A DNA stretch of 64,000 bases from positions 310,001 through 374,000 of the forward strand of contig NZ_JABJXU010000001.1 in NCBI RefSeq assembly GCF_013155265.1, read 5' to 3'. This stretch comes from Enterococcus sp. MMGLQ5-1 (lineage in GTDB: Bacteria; Bacillota; Bacilli; Lactobacillales; Streptococcaceae). The notes under the pieces were generated by a model. The model searched no databases, had not been told where the DNA came from, and saw only the letters and a list, made by a program, of their open reading frames with translations. Both the position numbers and the translations under genes were made by a program. Numbering within the stretch: position 1 is the first letter of the stretch; each line of letters opens with the position of its first letter. Below are positions 16,994 to 25,825 of this stretch, piece after piece.

Positions 16994-19585
16994 ATGAATA
17001 TTGAAAAGATGACAACAACTTTGCAACAGGCGCTTTCAGAGGCACAAAATATTGCAAAGGTTAGAAAAAATCAAAATATTGAAATTGAACATTTATGGAA
17101 ATTTTTAATTCAACCTGGAAACTTTGCTCATGATTTTTATCAAGACTTAGGCGTTAATGTAAAAGATTTTGACAAAGCGATTGATGCTGCAATTGATAAA
17201 ATATCGGTTGTTGAAGGCGAGAATGTAACCTATGGTGCGAATATCAGTCAAAATTTATTTAAGCTATTTCAGGATGCCGAAACGATTGCAAATGAATTTA
17301 AGGATGAATATCTCTCGACTGAAGTCGTTTTGCTTGCGCTTTTTAAACAGAAAAGTAATGCCCTAACGATTTATCTTAAAAATCATGGTATTTCAGAAAA
17401 ACAAGTTAAACAGAAAATTGAATCAATGCGGGGAGGGGCTAGTGTGACGAGTCAAAATCAAGAAGAACAATATGAAGCACTAAAAAAATACGGTACAGAT
17501 CTAGTTGAAGCAGTTAAAGCTGGCAAAATGGATCCGATTATTGGTCGGGATGAGGAGGTTCGTGACGTTGTCCGAATTTTATCTCGTAAAACAAAAAATA
17601 ATCCAATTTTAATCGGTGAGCCCGGTGTTGGTAAAACAGCAATTGTAGAAGGCTTGGCTCAACGTATTGTGAAAAAAGATGTGCCCTTAAATTTGCAGGA
17701 TAAGACGATCTTTAGCTTGGATATGGGTTCTTTAATTGCTGGTGCCAAGTATCGAGGCGAGTTTGAAGAGCGTTTGAAAGCAGTGCTTAATGAAATTAAA
17801 AAATCAGATGGTCGGATTTTATTATTTATTGATGAAATTCATACCATTGTTGGGGCTGGTAAGACCGAGGGCTCAATGGACGCTGGTAATTTATTAAAAC
17901 CAATGCTTGCCAGAGGTGAATTGCATTTGATTGGTGCAACAACCCTAGATGAGTATCGTCAAAATTTTGAAAAGGATAAGGCTTTAGAGCGTCGTTTCCA
18001 AAAGGTAATGGTTAAAGAACCGACTGTTGAGGATACGATTTCAATTCTTCGTGGCTTAAAGGAACGCTTTGAGGTGCATCACGGGGTTAAAATTCATGAT
18101 AACGCTCTAGTGGCAGCAGCAACGCTTTCTAACCGCTATATCACAGATCGTTTTTTACCAGATAAGGCGATTGATTTAGTCGATGAAGCTTCAGCAACTA
18201 TTCGGGTAGAAATGAATTCAGCACCGACTGAATTAGACCAAATTTCACGAAAGCTAATGCAGCTTGAAATTGAAGAGGCAGCTTTAAAGAAAGAAACGGA
18301 TGCAGCAAGTAAGAAACGGCTTGAGCTACTACAAGAAGAGCTTGCCAATACCCGCGAAAAAGCGAACAGCTTGAAAATGCGCTGGGAAACAGAAAAGGAG
18401 GCTGTCGAAAAAATTCATGCTAAACGTGCTGAGCTAGAGCAAGCGCGTCATGCTTTGGAAAACGCCGAATCTGAATATGATTTGGAAAAGGCAGCTGTTT
18501 TACGGCATGGTACGATTCCAAATCTTGAAAAGGAAGTATCAGCTTTAGAGAATGCTCAAATACAAAATGATAGTACCTTAATTCAAGAATCGGTTACCGA
18601 TCAGGAAATTGCCGAGGTTATTGGTCGGCTAACAGGGATTCCAGTTACAAAGCTTGTCGAAGGTGAAAAAGAAAAGCTGCTTCATTTAGCAGATACCTTA
18701 CATCAACGTGTTGTCGGTCAAGATGAGGCGGTCAATGCAGTTAGTGATGCGATTATTCGTAGCCGTGCTGGCTTGCAGGATCCAAATAAGCCTCTAGGAA
18801 GTTTCCTATTCTTAGGACCAACTGGTGTTGGCAAGACCGAGCTTGCGAAAAGCTTGGCTGAAGATTTATTTGATTCTGAATCGCATATGGTGCGCATTGA
18901 TATGAGTGAATACATGGAAAAGCATTCAGTCAGTCGTTTAGTTGGTGCGCCTCCCGGCTATGTTGGTTATGATGAGGGCGGTCAGTTGACTGAAGCAGTT
19001 CGACGCAATCCTTATACGATTATTCTTTTGGATGAAATTGAAAAGGCTCATCCAGATGTCTTTAATATCTTACTACAGGTTTTAGATGATGGTCGTTTGA
19101 CAGATTCAAAGGGCGTTGTGGTCGACTTTAAGAATACCGTTTTAATCATGACCAGTAATATTGGCTCAAGAACCTTATTGGATGGCATAAAATCTGATGG
19201 CACGCTTGAAAATGAAACTAAAGAAGCGGTGCTTAACGAATTAAAATTACATTTCAAACCTGAGTTTTTAAATCGAATTGACGATACCGTTCTCTTTACG
19301 CCACTAACCTTAGCGACCGTAAAAGAGATTATCGATAAAATTGTTAAACAGCTATCTGCCCGTTTAGAGCATCAAGCAATTAGCTTGGAATTAACAGATG
19401 AAGCTAAAACGTGGATTGCTGAGAATGCTTATGAGCCTGAATACGGTGCAAGACCAATTAAACGTTTTGTAACCAGATATCTTGAAACACCATTGGCTAA
19501 GGAATTAGTAGGTGGTAAGATTTTACCTGATTCTGTAATTTTAGTTGGGGTAAAGGCTGACCATTTAATTTTTGATATTAAATAG
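16994..19585 (+). CDS. clpB: ATP-dependent chaperone ClpB
   Basis: Hexameric AAA+ disaggregase that works with DnaK to recover aggregated proteins. 863 residues. The N-domain (1-~145) is followed by NBD1 with Walker A GEPGVGKT (about 207), Walker [15 protein letters not shown], a coiled-coil middle domain (about 400-530, rich in E, K and A) and NBD2 with Walker A GPTGVGKT (about 609) and [14 protein letters not shown]. The presence of the middle domain and the absence of a ClpP-binding loop mark it as ClpB, not ClpC or ClpE. AGGAGG precedes the ATG. Two CtsR sites control it. Confidence 0.97.
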   Translation: MNIEKMTTTLQQALSEAQNIAKVRKNQNIEIEHLWKFLIQPGNFAHDFYQDLGVNVKDFDKAIDAAIDKISVVEGENVTYGANISQNLFKLFQDAETIANEFKDEYLSTEVVLLALFKQKSNALTIYLKNHGISEKQVKQKIESMRGGASVTSQNQEEQYEALKKYGTDLVEAVKAGKMDPIIGRDEEVRDVVRILSRKTKNNPILIGEPGVGKTAIVEGLAQRIVKKDVPLNLQDKTIFSLDMGSLIAGAKYRGEFEERLKAVLNEIKKSDGRILLFIDEIHTIVGAGKTEGSMDAGNLLKPMLARGELHLIGATTLDEYRQNFEKDKALERRFQKVMVKEPTVEDTISILRGLKERFEVHHGVKIHDNALVAAATLSNRYITDRFLPDKAIDLVDEASATIRVEMNSAPTELDQISRKLMQLEIEEAALKKETDAASKKRLELLQEELANTREKANSLKMRWETEKEAVEKIHAKRAELEQARHALENAESEYDLEKAAVLRHGTIPNLEKEVSALENAQIQNDSTLIQESVTDQEIAEVIGRLTGIPVTKLVEGEKEKLLHLADTLHQRVVGQDEAVNAVSDAIIRSRAGLQDPNKPLGSFLFLGPTGVGKTELAKSLAEDLFDSESHMVRIDMSEYMEKHSVSRLVGAPPGYVGYDEGGQLTEAVRRNPYTIILLDEIEKAHPDVFNILLQVLDDGRLTDSKGVVVDFKNTVLIMTSNIGSRTLLDGIKSDGTLENETKEAVLNELKLHFKPEFLNRIDDTVLFTPLTLATVKEIIDKIVKQLSARLEHQAISLELTDEAKTWIAENAYEPEYGARPIKRFVTRYLETPLAKELVGGKILPDSVILVGVKADHLIFDIK

Positions 19586-19634
19586 TTGTGGGTAGTTTAA
19601 GCTAAAATTAATAATGCGTTATTTAATTTATTGA

Positions 19635-19671
19635 TCTCAGAAAGTGGAGTTCTAAATTCTACTTTCTGAGA
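19635..19671 (+). terminator. Hairpin after clpB, probable terminator
   Basis: TCTCAGAAAGTGGAGTT (19635-19651) pairs with AATTCTACTTTCTGAGA (19655-19671) over 17 positions (two G-T). The T tract is not immediate; a run of eight T lies about 20 bases on. The remaining sequence to 20027 is AT-rich and shows no gene or RNA I recognise. Confidence 0.6.
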
Positions 19672-20027
19672 CGGTATTTTAATTAGCGTTTTTTTTATTC
19701 GTTATTTTAGAAAATGTACTACAGTAATGATTGCAGTTTAGAATTATTTTTATTGTCTGAAAAGGGCCATTTAAAAAAATGTTTATCTTTTTGATTAGGA
19801 AAAGTGTTTCTATTTTTGCTAGAATAAGCTATAAAATATTTTATTTGTCAAACGAATTATATTTTTTTAATTTTCTTAATATTACATTAGAATTTAATTG
19901 AGTATCAGATATATGTTTTATACAAAGCGGTTAAATGAATAAATATGCTTGTCCTATGTGGTATTTAGGTCTTGATCTTTATTTTAGTTATACTATCAAT
20001 TTACTAAGTTAGCTGGAGGTCAATTTA

Positions 20028-21194
20028 ATGAAAATTTCAATTTTCGGTTTAGGCTATGTTGGTTTAGCCAATGCTTTATTATTAGGTCAACATGAAGAGG
20101 TAGTAGCTTTTGATATTTCAGCTGAAAGGATTAGGCGGCTTCAAAAAAGGGAGAGCCCTTTGCTAGAGGCTGACATTATTGAATTTATAACGCAGGCGAA
20201 AAGCCATGTTGAGTACACTGCTGATTTTGAATACGCAGTTATGCATGGTGATTTTTTATTGATTGCAACGCCAACGGATTATAATTCAACGGATCATTTT
20301 TTTGACACCTCTTCTATTGAAACAGTGATTGAGCGTGCTCTAGCTATTAAACCATCATCGATATTTATAATTAAATCAACCATTCCTGTCGGCTATACTA
20401 AAGGCCTTAAGCATAAATATCAAACCGATAATATTATTTTTTCACCAGAGTTCCTAAGAGAAGGCAAAGCGCTTTATGATAATTTATATCCATCAAGAAT
20501 AATTATAGGTGAATGCTCTGAACGTGCTGAAGTAATTGCCGAATTATTTAAGCGTGGTGCTTTAAAGGCTGCTGTCGATGTTCTTTTTACAAATTCGACC
20601 GAAGCTGAAGCAATCAAGCTTTTTTCAAATACTTATTTAGCCTTGAGGGTTGCCTTTTTTAATGAATTGGATACCTACACAGAAATCAAGAATTTGGATA
20701 CAAGGCAGATTATCAAGGGTATTTGTTTAGATCCAAGAATTGGTGATTATTATAATAATCCAAGCTTTGGCTATGGTGGCTATTGCTTACCAAAGGATAC
20801 GAAGCAATTAGAAGCAAATTACCATGCAGTGCCAGAGGCTTTAATTTTAGCTGTTGTTGCATCAAATAAAATACGTAAAGATTTTATCACCAGCCAAATT
20901 TTAGCAAGCAATCCTAAAATTGTTGGTATTCATCGTTTAACGATGAAAACGGCTTCTGATAATTTTAGATTTAGCTCAATCCAAGGTATTATGAGGCGAA
21001 TTAAGGCTAAAGGAGTTGAAGCTGTGATTTATGAACCATTGATTTCTGATGCTTTTTTTAACGATTTTCGTGTAATTAAGGATTTTGACGAGTTTAAACG
21101 GATTTCTGATATCATCGTTTCTAATCGTTTTGAGGCTTCACTTAACGATGTTATTACTAAAGTTTATACTCGTGATTTATTTCAGAATAATTGA
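20028..21194 (+). CDS. ugd: UDP-glucose 6-dehydrogenase
   Basis: Oxidises UDP-glucose to UDP-glucuronate with two NAD+, a precursor for acidic capsule, exopolysaccharide or teichuronic-acid-type polymers. 388 residues, like streptococcal HasB/Cap3A enzymes. The Rossmann start is KISIFGLGYVGLANALLL. Also visible are TPTDYNS, IKSTIPVGYT, FSPEFLREGKALYDNLYPSR and the catalytic cysteine in GYGGYCLPKDTKQL. AGCTGGAGG precedes the ATG. It stands alone between two AT-rich gaps, with no glycosyltransferase neighbours. The polymer it serves is therefore encoded elsewhere. A mannosyl/GDP substrate is possible but the sequence fits UDP-glucose better. Confidence 0.93.
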   Translation: MKISIFGLGYVGLANALLLGQHEEVVAFDISAERIRRLQKRESPLLEADIIEFITQAKSHVEYTADFEYAVMHGDFLLIATPTDYNSTDHFFDTSSIETVIERALAIKPSSIFIIKSTIPVGYTKGLKHKYQTDNIIFSPEFLREGKALYDNLYPSRIIIGECSERAEVIAELFKRGALKAAVDVLFTNSTEAEAIKLFSNTYLALRVAFFNELDTYTEIKNLDTRQIIKGICLDPRIGDYYNNPSFGYGGYCLPKDTKQLEANYHAVPEALILAVVASNKIRKDFITSQILASNPKIVGIHRLTMKTASDNFRFSSIQGIMRRIKAKGVEAVIYEPLISDAFFNDFRVIKDFDEFKRISDIIVSNRFEASLNDVITKVYTRDLFQNN

Positions 21195-21206
21195 TTGGAC
21201 AAGGAA

Positions 21207-21312
21207 ATAAGAGCAGCAATACTTAGTGGCTGAAATTGTAGTTCAAGTCTGCTGTTTTGAGGTTTTAGCCAGTGCTTTTTAGTAGCTATTTTAACGACTG
21301 CTCTGTTTTTAA
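21207..21312 (+). terminator. Branched hairpin after ugd, probable terminator
   Basis: The outer stem AGAGCAG/CTGCTCT and an inner stem TGGCTGAAA/TTTTAGCCA enclose ~90 bases. The outer stem is followed by GTTTTT. The large loop is unusual for a terminator, so a structured RNA is also possible. Confidence 0.5.
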
Positions 21313-21346
21313 AGGCAAAATATTAAAAATCGAGCATTTGAAAGGG

Positions 21347-21395
21347 TTTTCAACAAAAGTATAAAGGCGTATAATGAATACGATTATACTTTGTT
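21347..21395 (+). promoter_or_regulatory. Promoter of the aldo/keto reductase with flanking inverted repeat
   Basis: TATAAT (21370-21375) lies 17 bases after TTTTCA (21347-21352). The inverted repeat AACAAAAGTATAA (21352-21364) and TTATACTTTGTT (21384-21395) brackets the -10 and the start site, a position suited to a repressor. The regulator is unknown. Confidence 0.55.
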
Positions 21396-21410
21396 GGAAA
21401 GAGGTACTGA

Positions 21411-22328
21411 ATGAAGCAAATTAAACTAGGTAATACTGAGGAATTAGTTTCGCAGGTTGTGTTAGGCTGTATGCGAATCAATGAAGCGGGCAAAGAACCA
21501 GTTGAGGTGATCAATGTCGCTTACGAAAATGGTATCAATTTTTTTGACCATGCTGATATTTATGGCGATGGTGAATGCGAGCGTATTTTTGCTAATGCTT
21601 TTCGTCAAACGGGAATTGATCGGAACGACGTTTTTATACAATCTAAATGTGGTATTGTACCAGGAAAGGCGTTTGATTTTTCTACTGAACACATTATCCA
21701 ATCGGTAGAGGGCAGTCTTAGACGTTTAAAAACCGATTATTTGGATAGTCTTTTATTACATCGTCCGGATACTTTGTTTATACCTGAAGAGGTTGCTGAG
21801 GCCTTTTATCAATTAGAAAAGGCGGGCAAGGTGAAATATTTTGGCGTTTCAAATCAAAAGCCCCTACAAATCGAGCTTCTCAAAACGGCTGTCAAGCAGC
21901 CCTTGGTTGCAAATCAATTACAATTTGGTTTAGGCCATACAGGGATGATTGATTCAGGCATCTATGTGAATATGAAAAAAGAAGCAGCCCTTGACCGTGA
22001 TGGCTCAATCTTAGAGTATTCGAGAATTAAGCAAATGACGATTCAGGCATGGTCGCCCTTTCAATATGGTTTTTTTGATGGTACATTTATTGGTAACAAT
22101 AATTTTCCAGTCCTAAATCAAAAATTGAATCAGCTTGCCGTTAAATATCAAGTGTCTCCAGCTGGCATTGCAACAAGCTGGATTAATTCGCATCCAGCAA
22201 ATTTTCAAACGGTTATTGGCACAATGACCACCAAAAGAATTATAGACATCACAAAGGGTGCCGATATTCATTTATCACGTGAGGAATGGTATGATTTATA
22301 CCAAGCTGCGGGTAATCTCTTACCATAA
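21411..22328 (+). CDS. Aldo/keto reductase
   Basis: NADP(H)-dependent oxidoreductase of the (beta/alpha)8 AKR family, 305 residues, close in type to YdhF/YcsN. Catalytic elements are visible: Asp and Tyr in FFDHADIYGDGE, Lys in FIQSKCGIV, and His in LLLHRPD. The cofactor-binding C-terminal segment includes SWINSHPANFQTVIGTM and ends TKGADIHLSREEWYDLY. AAAGAGG precedes the ATG. It is transcribed alone. The substrate cannot be read from the sequence. Confidence 0.93.
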   Translation: MKQIKLGNTEELVSQVVLGCMRINEAGKEPVEVINVAYENGINFFDHADIYGDGECERIFANAFRQTGIDRNDVFIQSKCGIVPGKAFDFSTEHIIQSVEGSLRRLKTDYLDSLLLHRPDTLFIPEEVAEAFYQLEKAGKVKYFGVSNQKPLQIELLKTAVKQPLVANQLQFGLGHTGMIDSGIYVNMKKEAALDRDGSILEYSRIKQMTIQAWSPFQYGFFDGTFIGNNNFPVLNQKLNQLAVKYQVSPAGIATSWINSHPANFQTVIGTMTTKRIIDITKGADIHLSREEWYDLYQAAGNLLP

Positions 22329-22337
22329 AACAAGGTG

Positions 22338-22450
22338 CCAAATTACCTTGCTTAGAAAATCAAAAAACAAGCTAAATTCGCATATATTTACTTTGGCGAT
22401 TTATGCCAAAGTGCGAAATATACTTGTTTGAGATTTTTTAGGTAATTTAG
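22338..22450. repeat. Long imperfect hairpin downstream of the aldo/keto reductase
   Basis: Nested complementary blocks: AAATTACCT (22339) with AGGTAATTT (ends ~22448), AAAATC with GATTTTTT, ACAAG with CTTGT, and ACTTTGGC (22390-22397) with GCCAAAGT (22405-22412). The arms are about 50 bases each. The rest of the 619-base gap up to 22947 contains a small AACGCTTTAGCGTT palindrome and the terminator below; no gene is seen. Confidence 0.65.
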
Positions 22451-22776
22451 CCTGTAATATAAAAGCTCAGTGTGATTGCTTACCAAACTCTAATCTGTCT
22501 AAAAAAATAGAAAGTTACACATAAATATACGCATAGTAAATCTGATGTTTCATTTTCTACTCGAATTCTTTTAGAGCTATGATGAAACGGTAAACAATAA
22601 ATTTAAAACATAAGAAGTTAAACGCTTTAGCGTTCTAGTTGAGCTGTTGAAAAATTTTATTGTTCAAGGAGCGTTTCGATAAATCACTTGTGCTAGATTA
22701 ACAAGGTGCTTTCTTTCTCCGATTAAAACGTCTGACCGGATGACGTATCTATTTGAACAGTTTTGAGAGAGCAAGC

Positions 22777-22831
22777 CCGTAAATTACGAACAATATGAAA
22801 GGGGTTAGGACTTCTGTCCCGGCCTCTTTAA
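22777..22831 (+). terminator. Terminator-like hairpin with repeated tail
   Basis: AAAGGGGTTAGGAC (22798-22811) pairs imperfectly with GTCCCGGCCTCTTT (22816-22829). The preceding CCGTAAATTACGAA and most of the hairpin match 11870-11912. Confidence 0.6.
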
Positions 22832-22947
22832 CTTATAATATAGGTAGAAAATTAAGATTTGGCAGTTAATAACGATACAAAATTACTTTTAGCTTTTTAT
22901 CTGATATGATTTACGATACAATAAATGAGTTATGAATGGAGGCGTTT

Positions 22948-23616
22948 GTGCAAATGATAAAAAACCGTGTTAAATCGATTTTTGTTTTGATTATTTTATT
23001 TATATTAAGTCAAATTCCAATGACGATAACGACATTAGTGATTCAGATTAATCAAAATAAAAATTTAGCCTTTAATATTTTTGAGATTGCATTTGTATTG
23101 TCAATTATACTAATTGTCTTATATTTTTTCTTACTAATTGCTAAAAAACAGGACGTTATTGGTGGCGAACACTTTCCCAAACCAAAGGACTTTACCTTAA
23201 TTGGTGTATCCTTTGTTGCTGTCATTATATTAAATATGATTGGTAATCTTTTAATTGGACTAAACGGTGGTGATACAACGGCGAATCAGGCGACTTTGAA
23301 TAGCTTGTTTGACTACATGCCAATGGCTGTTGCAGTACCGCTTGTGGCCGTATGTGCGCCTGTGATGGAGGAAATTGTTTTTCGGGCAGCGATTATTCGA
23401 AAGATCTTTGCTGGACTCCCGCTTGTGGGCTGCTTTTTTTCCGTTTTAATCTTTGGTTTATTACATAGTCCGACTGATATTGGGAGTGCGGTTATTTATT
23501 TTGGTATGGGGATCGTTTTAACCAATGCCTATTATCGTACAAAAAATATTTATGTTAGTATTTCTTTGCATGCACTAATTAATTTCATGGGCATTATTGC
23601 AATTTATATGAGCTAA
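22948..23616 (+). CDS. CPBP family intramembrane metalloprotease
   Basis: 222 residues with about six to seven membrane helices. The CPBP (CAAX-protease and bacteriocin-processing) signature is present: EEIVFRAAIIR with the EExxxR motif (about residue 140), FGLLHS in the next helix, and HALINF near the end, which together form the intramembrane metal site. Members process peptides or act in bacteriocin self-immunity; the target here is unknown. The start is GTG 22948, five bases after GGAGG; an ATG at 22936 overlaps that site. Neighbours ferredoxin and the LysM protein match the ypbD-fer-ypbE neighbourhood of Bacillus. Its 3' end overlaps that of the ferredoxin gene by 23 bases. Confidence 0.9.
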   Translation: MQMIKNRVKSIFVLIILFILSQIPMTITTLVIQINQNKNLAFNIFEIAFVLSIILIVLYFFLLIAKKQDVIGGEHFPKPKDFTLIGVSFVAVIILNMIGNLLIGLNGGDTTANQATLNSLFDYMPMAVAVPLVAVCAPVMEEIVFRAAIIRKIFAGLPLVGCFFSVLIFGLLHSPTDIGSAVIYFGMGIVLTNAYYRTKNIYVSISLHALINFMGIIAIYMS

Positions 23617-23809
23617 TTTTTATTGCCTGTGTTGGGCACTTTCTTTGAGCCTCTGTTAAGCTTGCTGCTGCGTCAATTACAATTTCATTTGTTGGGCTTG
23701 CTATTAGGCAGACAATGCCATCGTCATCATAGTCAAATATCTTTGGGAAAAGAGCTGCGCAGATGCCACAAGCGATGCATTGTTCAGGCAATATTTGAAT
23801 TTTTAACAT
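23594..23809 (-). CDS. fer: 4Fe-4S ferredoxin
   Basis: Small electron carrier, 71 residues. The cluster ligands are in CIACGIC near the N-terminus with the distal cysteine in KCPTQAIKI. DYDDDGIVC matches the Bacillus-type single-cluster ferredoxin. AAAGGAA lies nine bases before the ATG on the minus strand. It is convergent with the CPBP protease gene and their last codons overlap, so no terminator separates them. Redox partners are not encoded nearby. Confidence 0.93.
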   Translation of the reverse strand: MLKIQILPEQCIACGICAALFPKIFDYDDDGIVCLIASPTNEIVIDAAASLTEAQRKCPTQAIKISSYKLQ

Positions 23810-24068
23810 TAGCTATCATTCCTTTTAATCGTTCTATTGATAAATTTTAATAAAAAATCATATAAACTGACAAAATCGACTTGTTTTTTGTTAATATGGT
23901 GTAAGATATTAATTGGTAATGCATAAGGCGGTTGGTCTTTTGCACTTATTAGTGCTTGGCGTTCAATTATCATTTTTTATAGTTTAACATAAATATAGAT
24001 TGTTGCGCAGTGTGACGCCATACCAAATTAATTAAACAATTAATCATATCTATAATAGGAGGTTTATC

Positions 24069-24593
24069 GTGGCTAAAGACAAAAAAGAGCCTTGGGAACA
24101 ATCAATTTACGATACACGTGAACAAGAGGTGCTTACTCGAAAGGGTTCAAAACAAAGAAATCAGGCTTCTAAGGTCTATATGATTCTTTTGGTGATTTGT
24201 TTATTTCTACTGATTAGCTTGCCAACAGGGTGGTATATCTATCAAAAGCTAAATCAAGAAGATACGAAATCAATTGAACAGTTTGCTTCATCCTCTGAAA
24301 GTAAGACAACAGCCTCTGAGAGTCAAGCTTCTTCCAGCTCGTCAGATGCTAGCGCTACAGATGCTAGCTCAACAGCTTCAGCCTCAACGACTCCAAGCTC
24401 GTCTGAGGATACGGCGGCATCGTCTAGTGAAGCTGCAACAGATGATAATACAACTGAGGTTGTGGCGGGTGAAGGTGTTAATCAAATTTCTGCTCGTACT
24501 GGTGTTCCGGTTGAAACATTATTGAAGCTAAATGGATTTAGTAGTATTGACGAATGGTTTGCAGTCCCAGGTCAAAAAGTTAAAATTAAATAG
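24069..24593 (+). CDS. LysM-domain membrane-anchored protein (YpbE-like)
   Basis: 174 residues. A charged cytoplasmic N-terminus (1-~33) is followed by one membrane helix (about 36-58, VYMILLVICLFLLISL) and a Ser/Ala/Thr-rich linker (about 75-135). The C-terminal LysM repeat begins VVAGEGVNQISARTG and ends FAVPGQKVKIK; it binds peptidoglycan N-acetylglucosamine. Topology is N-in, C-out, with the linker crossing the wall zone. The start is GTG 24069 after AGGAGG (24057-24062). A strong terminator follows. Position beside ferredoxin and CPBP genes matches ypbE. No enzymatic domain is present. Confidence 0.9.
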   Translation: MAKDKKEPWEQSIYDTREQEVLTRKGSKQRNQASKVYMILLVICLFLLISLPTGWYIYQKLNQEDTKSIEQFASSSESKTTASESQASSSSSDASATDASSTASASTTPSSSEDTAASSSEAATDDNTTEVVAGEGVNQISARTGVPVETLLKLNGFSSIDEWFAVPGQKVKIK

Positions 24594-24661
24594 TTAATTG
24601 ATCAGAATATAGCATTATCGTGTCTGATAATTATGAAATATTCTGGAGAGCTTCAAAAAAT

Positions 24662-24690
24662 AAAAAATTTGCCTATGGCAAATTTTTTTT
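24662..24690 (+). terminator. Intrinsic terminator of the LysM gene
   Basis: AAATTTGCC (24665-24673) and GGCAAATTT (24677-24685) with a TAT loop, followed by T residues. Confidence 0.93.
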
Positions 24691-24741
24691 GAAAAGCATG
24701 GAATCACATGCTTCAATTGTCTATTTTGTATTATTAATTTA

Positions 24742-24909
24742 GTGATTAGCTTGAGTTTAATGGGCTTAAATATGTATATCGTAGACTTTACGCTTTTTCC
24801 AAAGCTTTTACTTGCGATTGCACTGTTACTAGCTGTTTTAGTTATCATCTTTGTAAAAAACAAAGATGCTTTTACCTTGAAAGGAATACTATTTTGTCAA
24901 AAATTATAA
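24742..24909 (+). CDS. Possible small hydrophobic protein overlapping the cmk start
   Basis: A GTG-started frame of 55 codons encodes two hydrophobic stretches ([13 protein letters not shown] and [17 protein letters not shown]) and runs 16 bases into cmk. There is no ribosome site at the GTG. A short ATG frame just upstream (about 24698-24742) ends in a hydrophobic run in another phase. It may be a decayed small membrane protein gene, or chance. I do not recognise it. Confidence 0.3.
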   Translation: MISLSLMGLNMYIVDFTLFPKLLLAIALLLAVLVIIFVKNKDAFTLKGILFCQKL

Positions 24910-25568
24910 TTGCAATTGATGGTCCAGCCTCCTCTGGAAAAAGTACAGTTGCTAAAATCATTGCAAAAAAACTGAATTTAATTTATTTAGATACAGGTGC
25001 AATGTATCGTGCAGTCACCTTTTTAGCCCTAAAGCATCAGCTTGAAAGTCCTTTAGCTATTTTGAAGCTTATAAAAGAGCAGCCTATTTCATTTCAAAAT
25101 ACATCAGATGGTCAATTAGTTTTTCTCGGTGACCAAGAGGTTACTCAGGTGATTCGTGAAAACGAAGTAACCAAAGCAGTTTCAAAATATGCGGCAATGA
25201 AGGAAATTAGGACAGCCCTTGTAGATTTGCAAAGACAATATGCCGATCAAGGCGGCGTTATTATGGATGGTCGCGATATTGGGACAGTCGTTTTACCGCA
25301 AGCTGATTTGAAAATATTTTTAGTTGCTTCTGTTGATGAAAGAGCAAAACGTCGCTATCAGGAAAATATTGAAAAAGGCATTGCAACTGATTTTGAAACC
25401 TTAAAGGCTGATATTGCTAAGCGTGATGAACTAGACTCAACACGAGCTGAATCACCTTTGAAGCAGGCGGATGATGCCATTTTATTAGATACAACAGGCT
25501 TGAATATTGAACAAGTTGTAAGCGAAATTGAAAGCTTGGCCAAGAAAAAAATATATAAATTAGCTTGA
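24894..25568 (+). CDS. cmk: Cytidylate kinase
   Basis: Phosphorylates CMP and dCMP with ATP. 224 residues, standard. P-loop [13 protein letters not shown] at the N-terminus, [14 protein letters not shown], the [22 protein letters not shown] segment, and the lid region [14 protein letters not shown]. The start is TTG 24894, seven bases after AAAGGAA. The usual downstream rpsA is absent; infC follows instead after its own promoter and leader. Confidence 0.97.
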   Translation: MSKIIIAIDGPASSGKSTVAKIIAKKLNLIYLDTGAMYRAVTFLALKHQLESPLAILKLIKEQPISFQNTSDGQLVFLGDQEVTQVIRENEVTKAVSKYAAMKEIRTALVDLQRQYADQGGVIMDGRDIGTVVLPQADLKIFLVASVDERAKRRYQENIEKGIATDFETLKADIAKRDELDSTRAESPLKQADDAILLDTTGLNIEQVVSEIESLAKKKIYKLA

Positions 25569-25594
25569 CTTTAGAAGCTGATTTATAGTATTAT
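25565..25594 (+). promoter_or_regulatory. Promoter of the infC-rpmI-rplT operon
   Basis: TTGACT (25565-25570), 18 bases, TATTAT (25589-25594), overlapping the end of cmk. Confidence 0.75.
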
Positions 25595-25599
25595 ATGAA

Positions 25600-25736
25600 A
25601 GTTGAGAAAATTAAAGTAGAAGCACCCGCTTCTCGCCTTAGCGAATACGTGTTCCTGGGCTGATAGATAAACAAAGCTTTACGATATGTAAAGTCATTTG
25701 AGCGGGTCTACGTTTTGGTAGAGTCGCTTTTTTGTT
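25600..25736 (+). ncRNA. L20-type leader / attenuator upstream of infC
   Basis: Structured leader ending in an intrinsic terminator: AGCGGGTCTAC (25701-25711) pairs with GTAGAGTCGCT (25718-25728), then T residues. An earlier ACCCGCT (25624-25630) can pair with AGCGGGT, the 5' arm of that terminator. The two folds are therefore mutually exclusive. In Firmicutes, ribosomal protein L20 binds such leaders to shut off its own operon (L20 leader family). I infer the same mechanism here. Confidence 0.8.
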
Positions 25737-25825
25737 TGATTATGCTAAGATAATTGATAATCATTTTTACTTTATTTTTTTGGACATTGATGGCATATAT
25801 ATTTGAATTAAGTGAGGTGTTAAAC

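Noticed and set aside
24274-24525. 83-codon frame rich in Leu, Arg and Gln inside the LysM gene
   Set aside because: A +1-frame shadow of the Ser/Ala/Thr-rich linker; no independent start signal.
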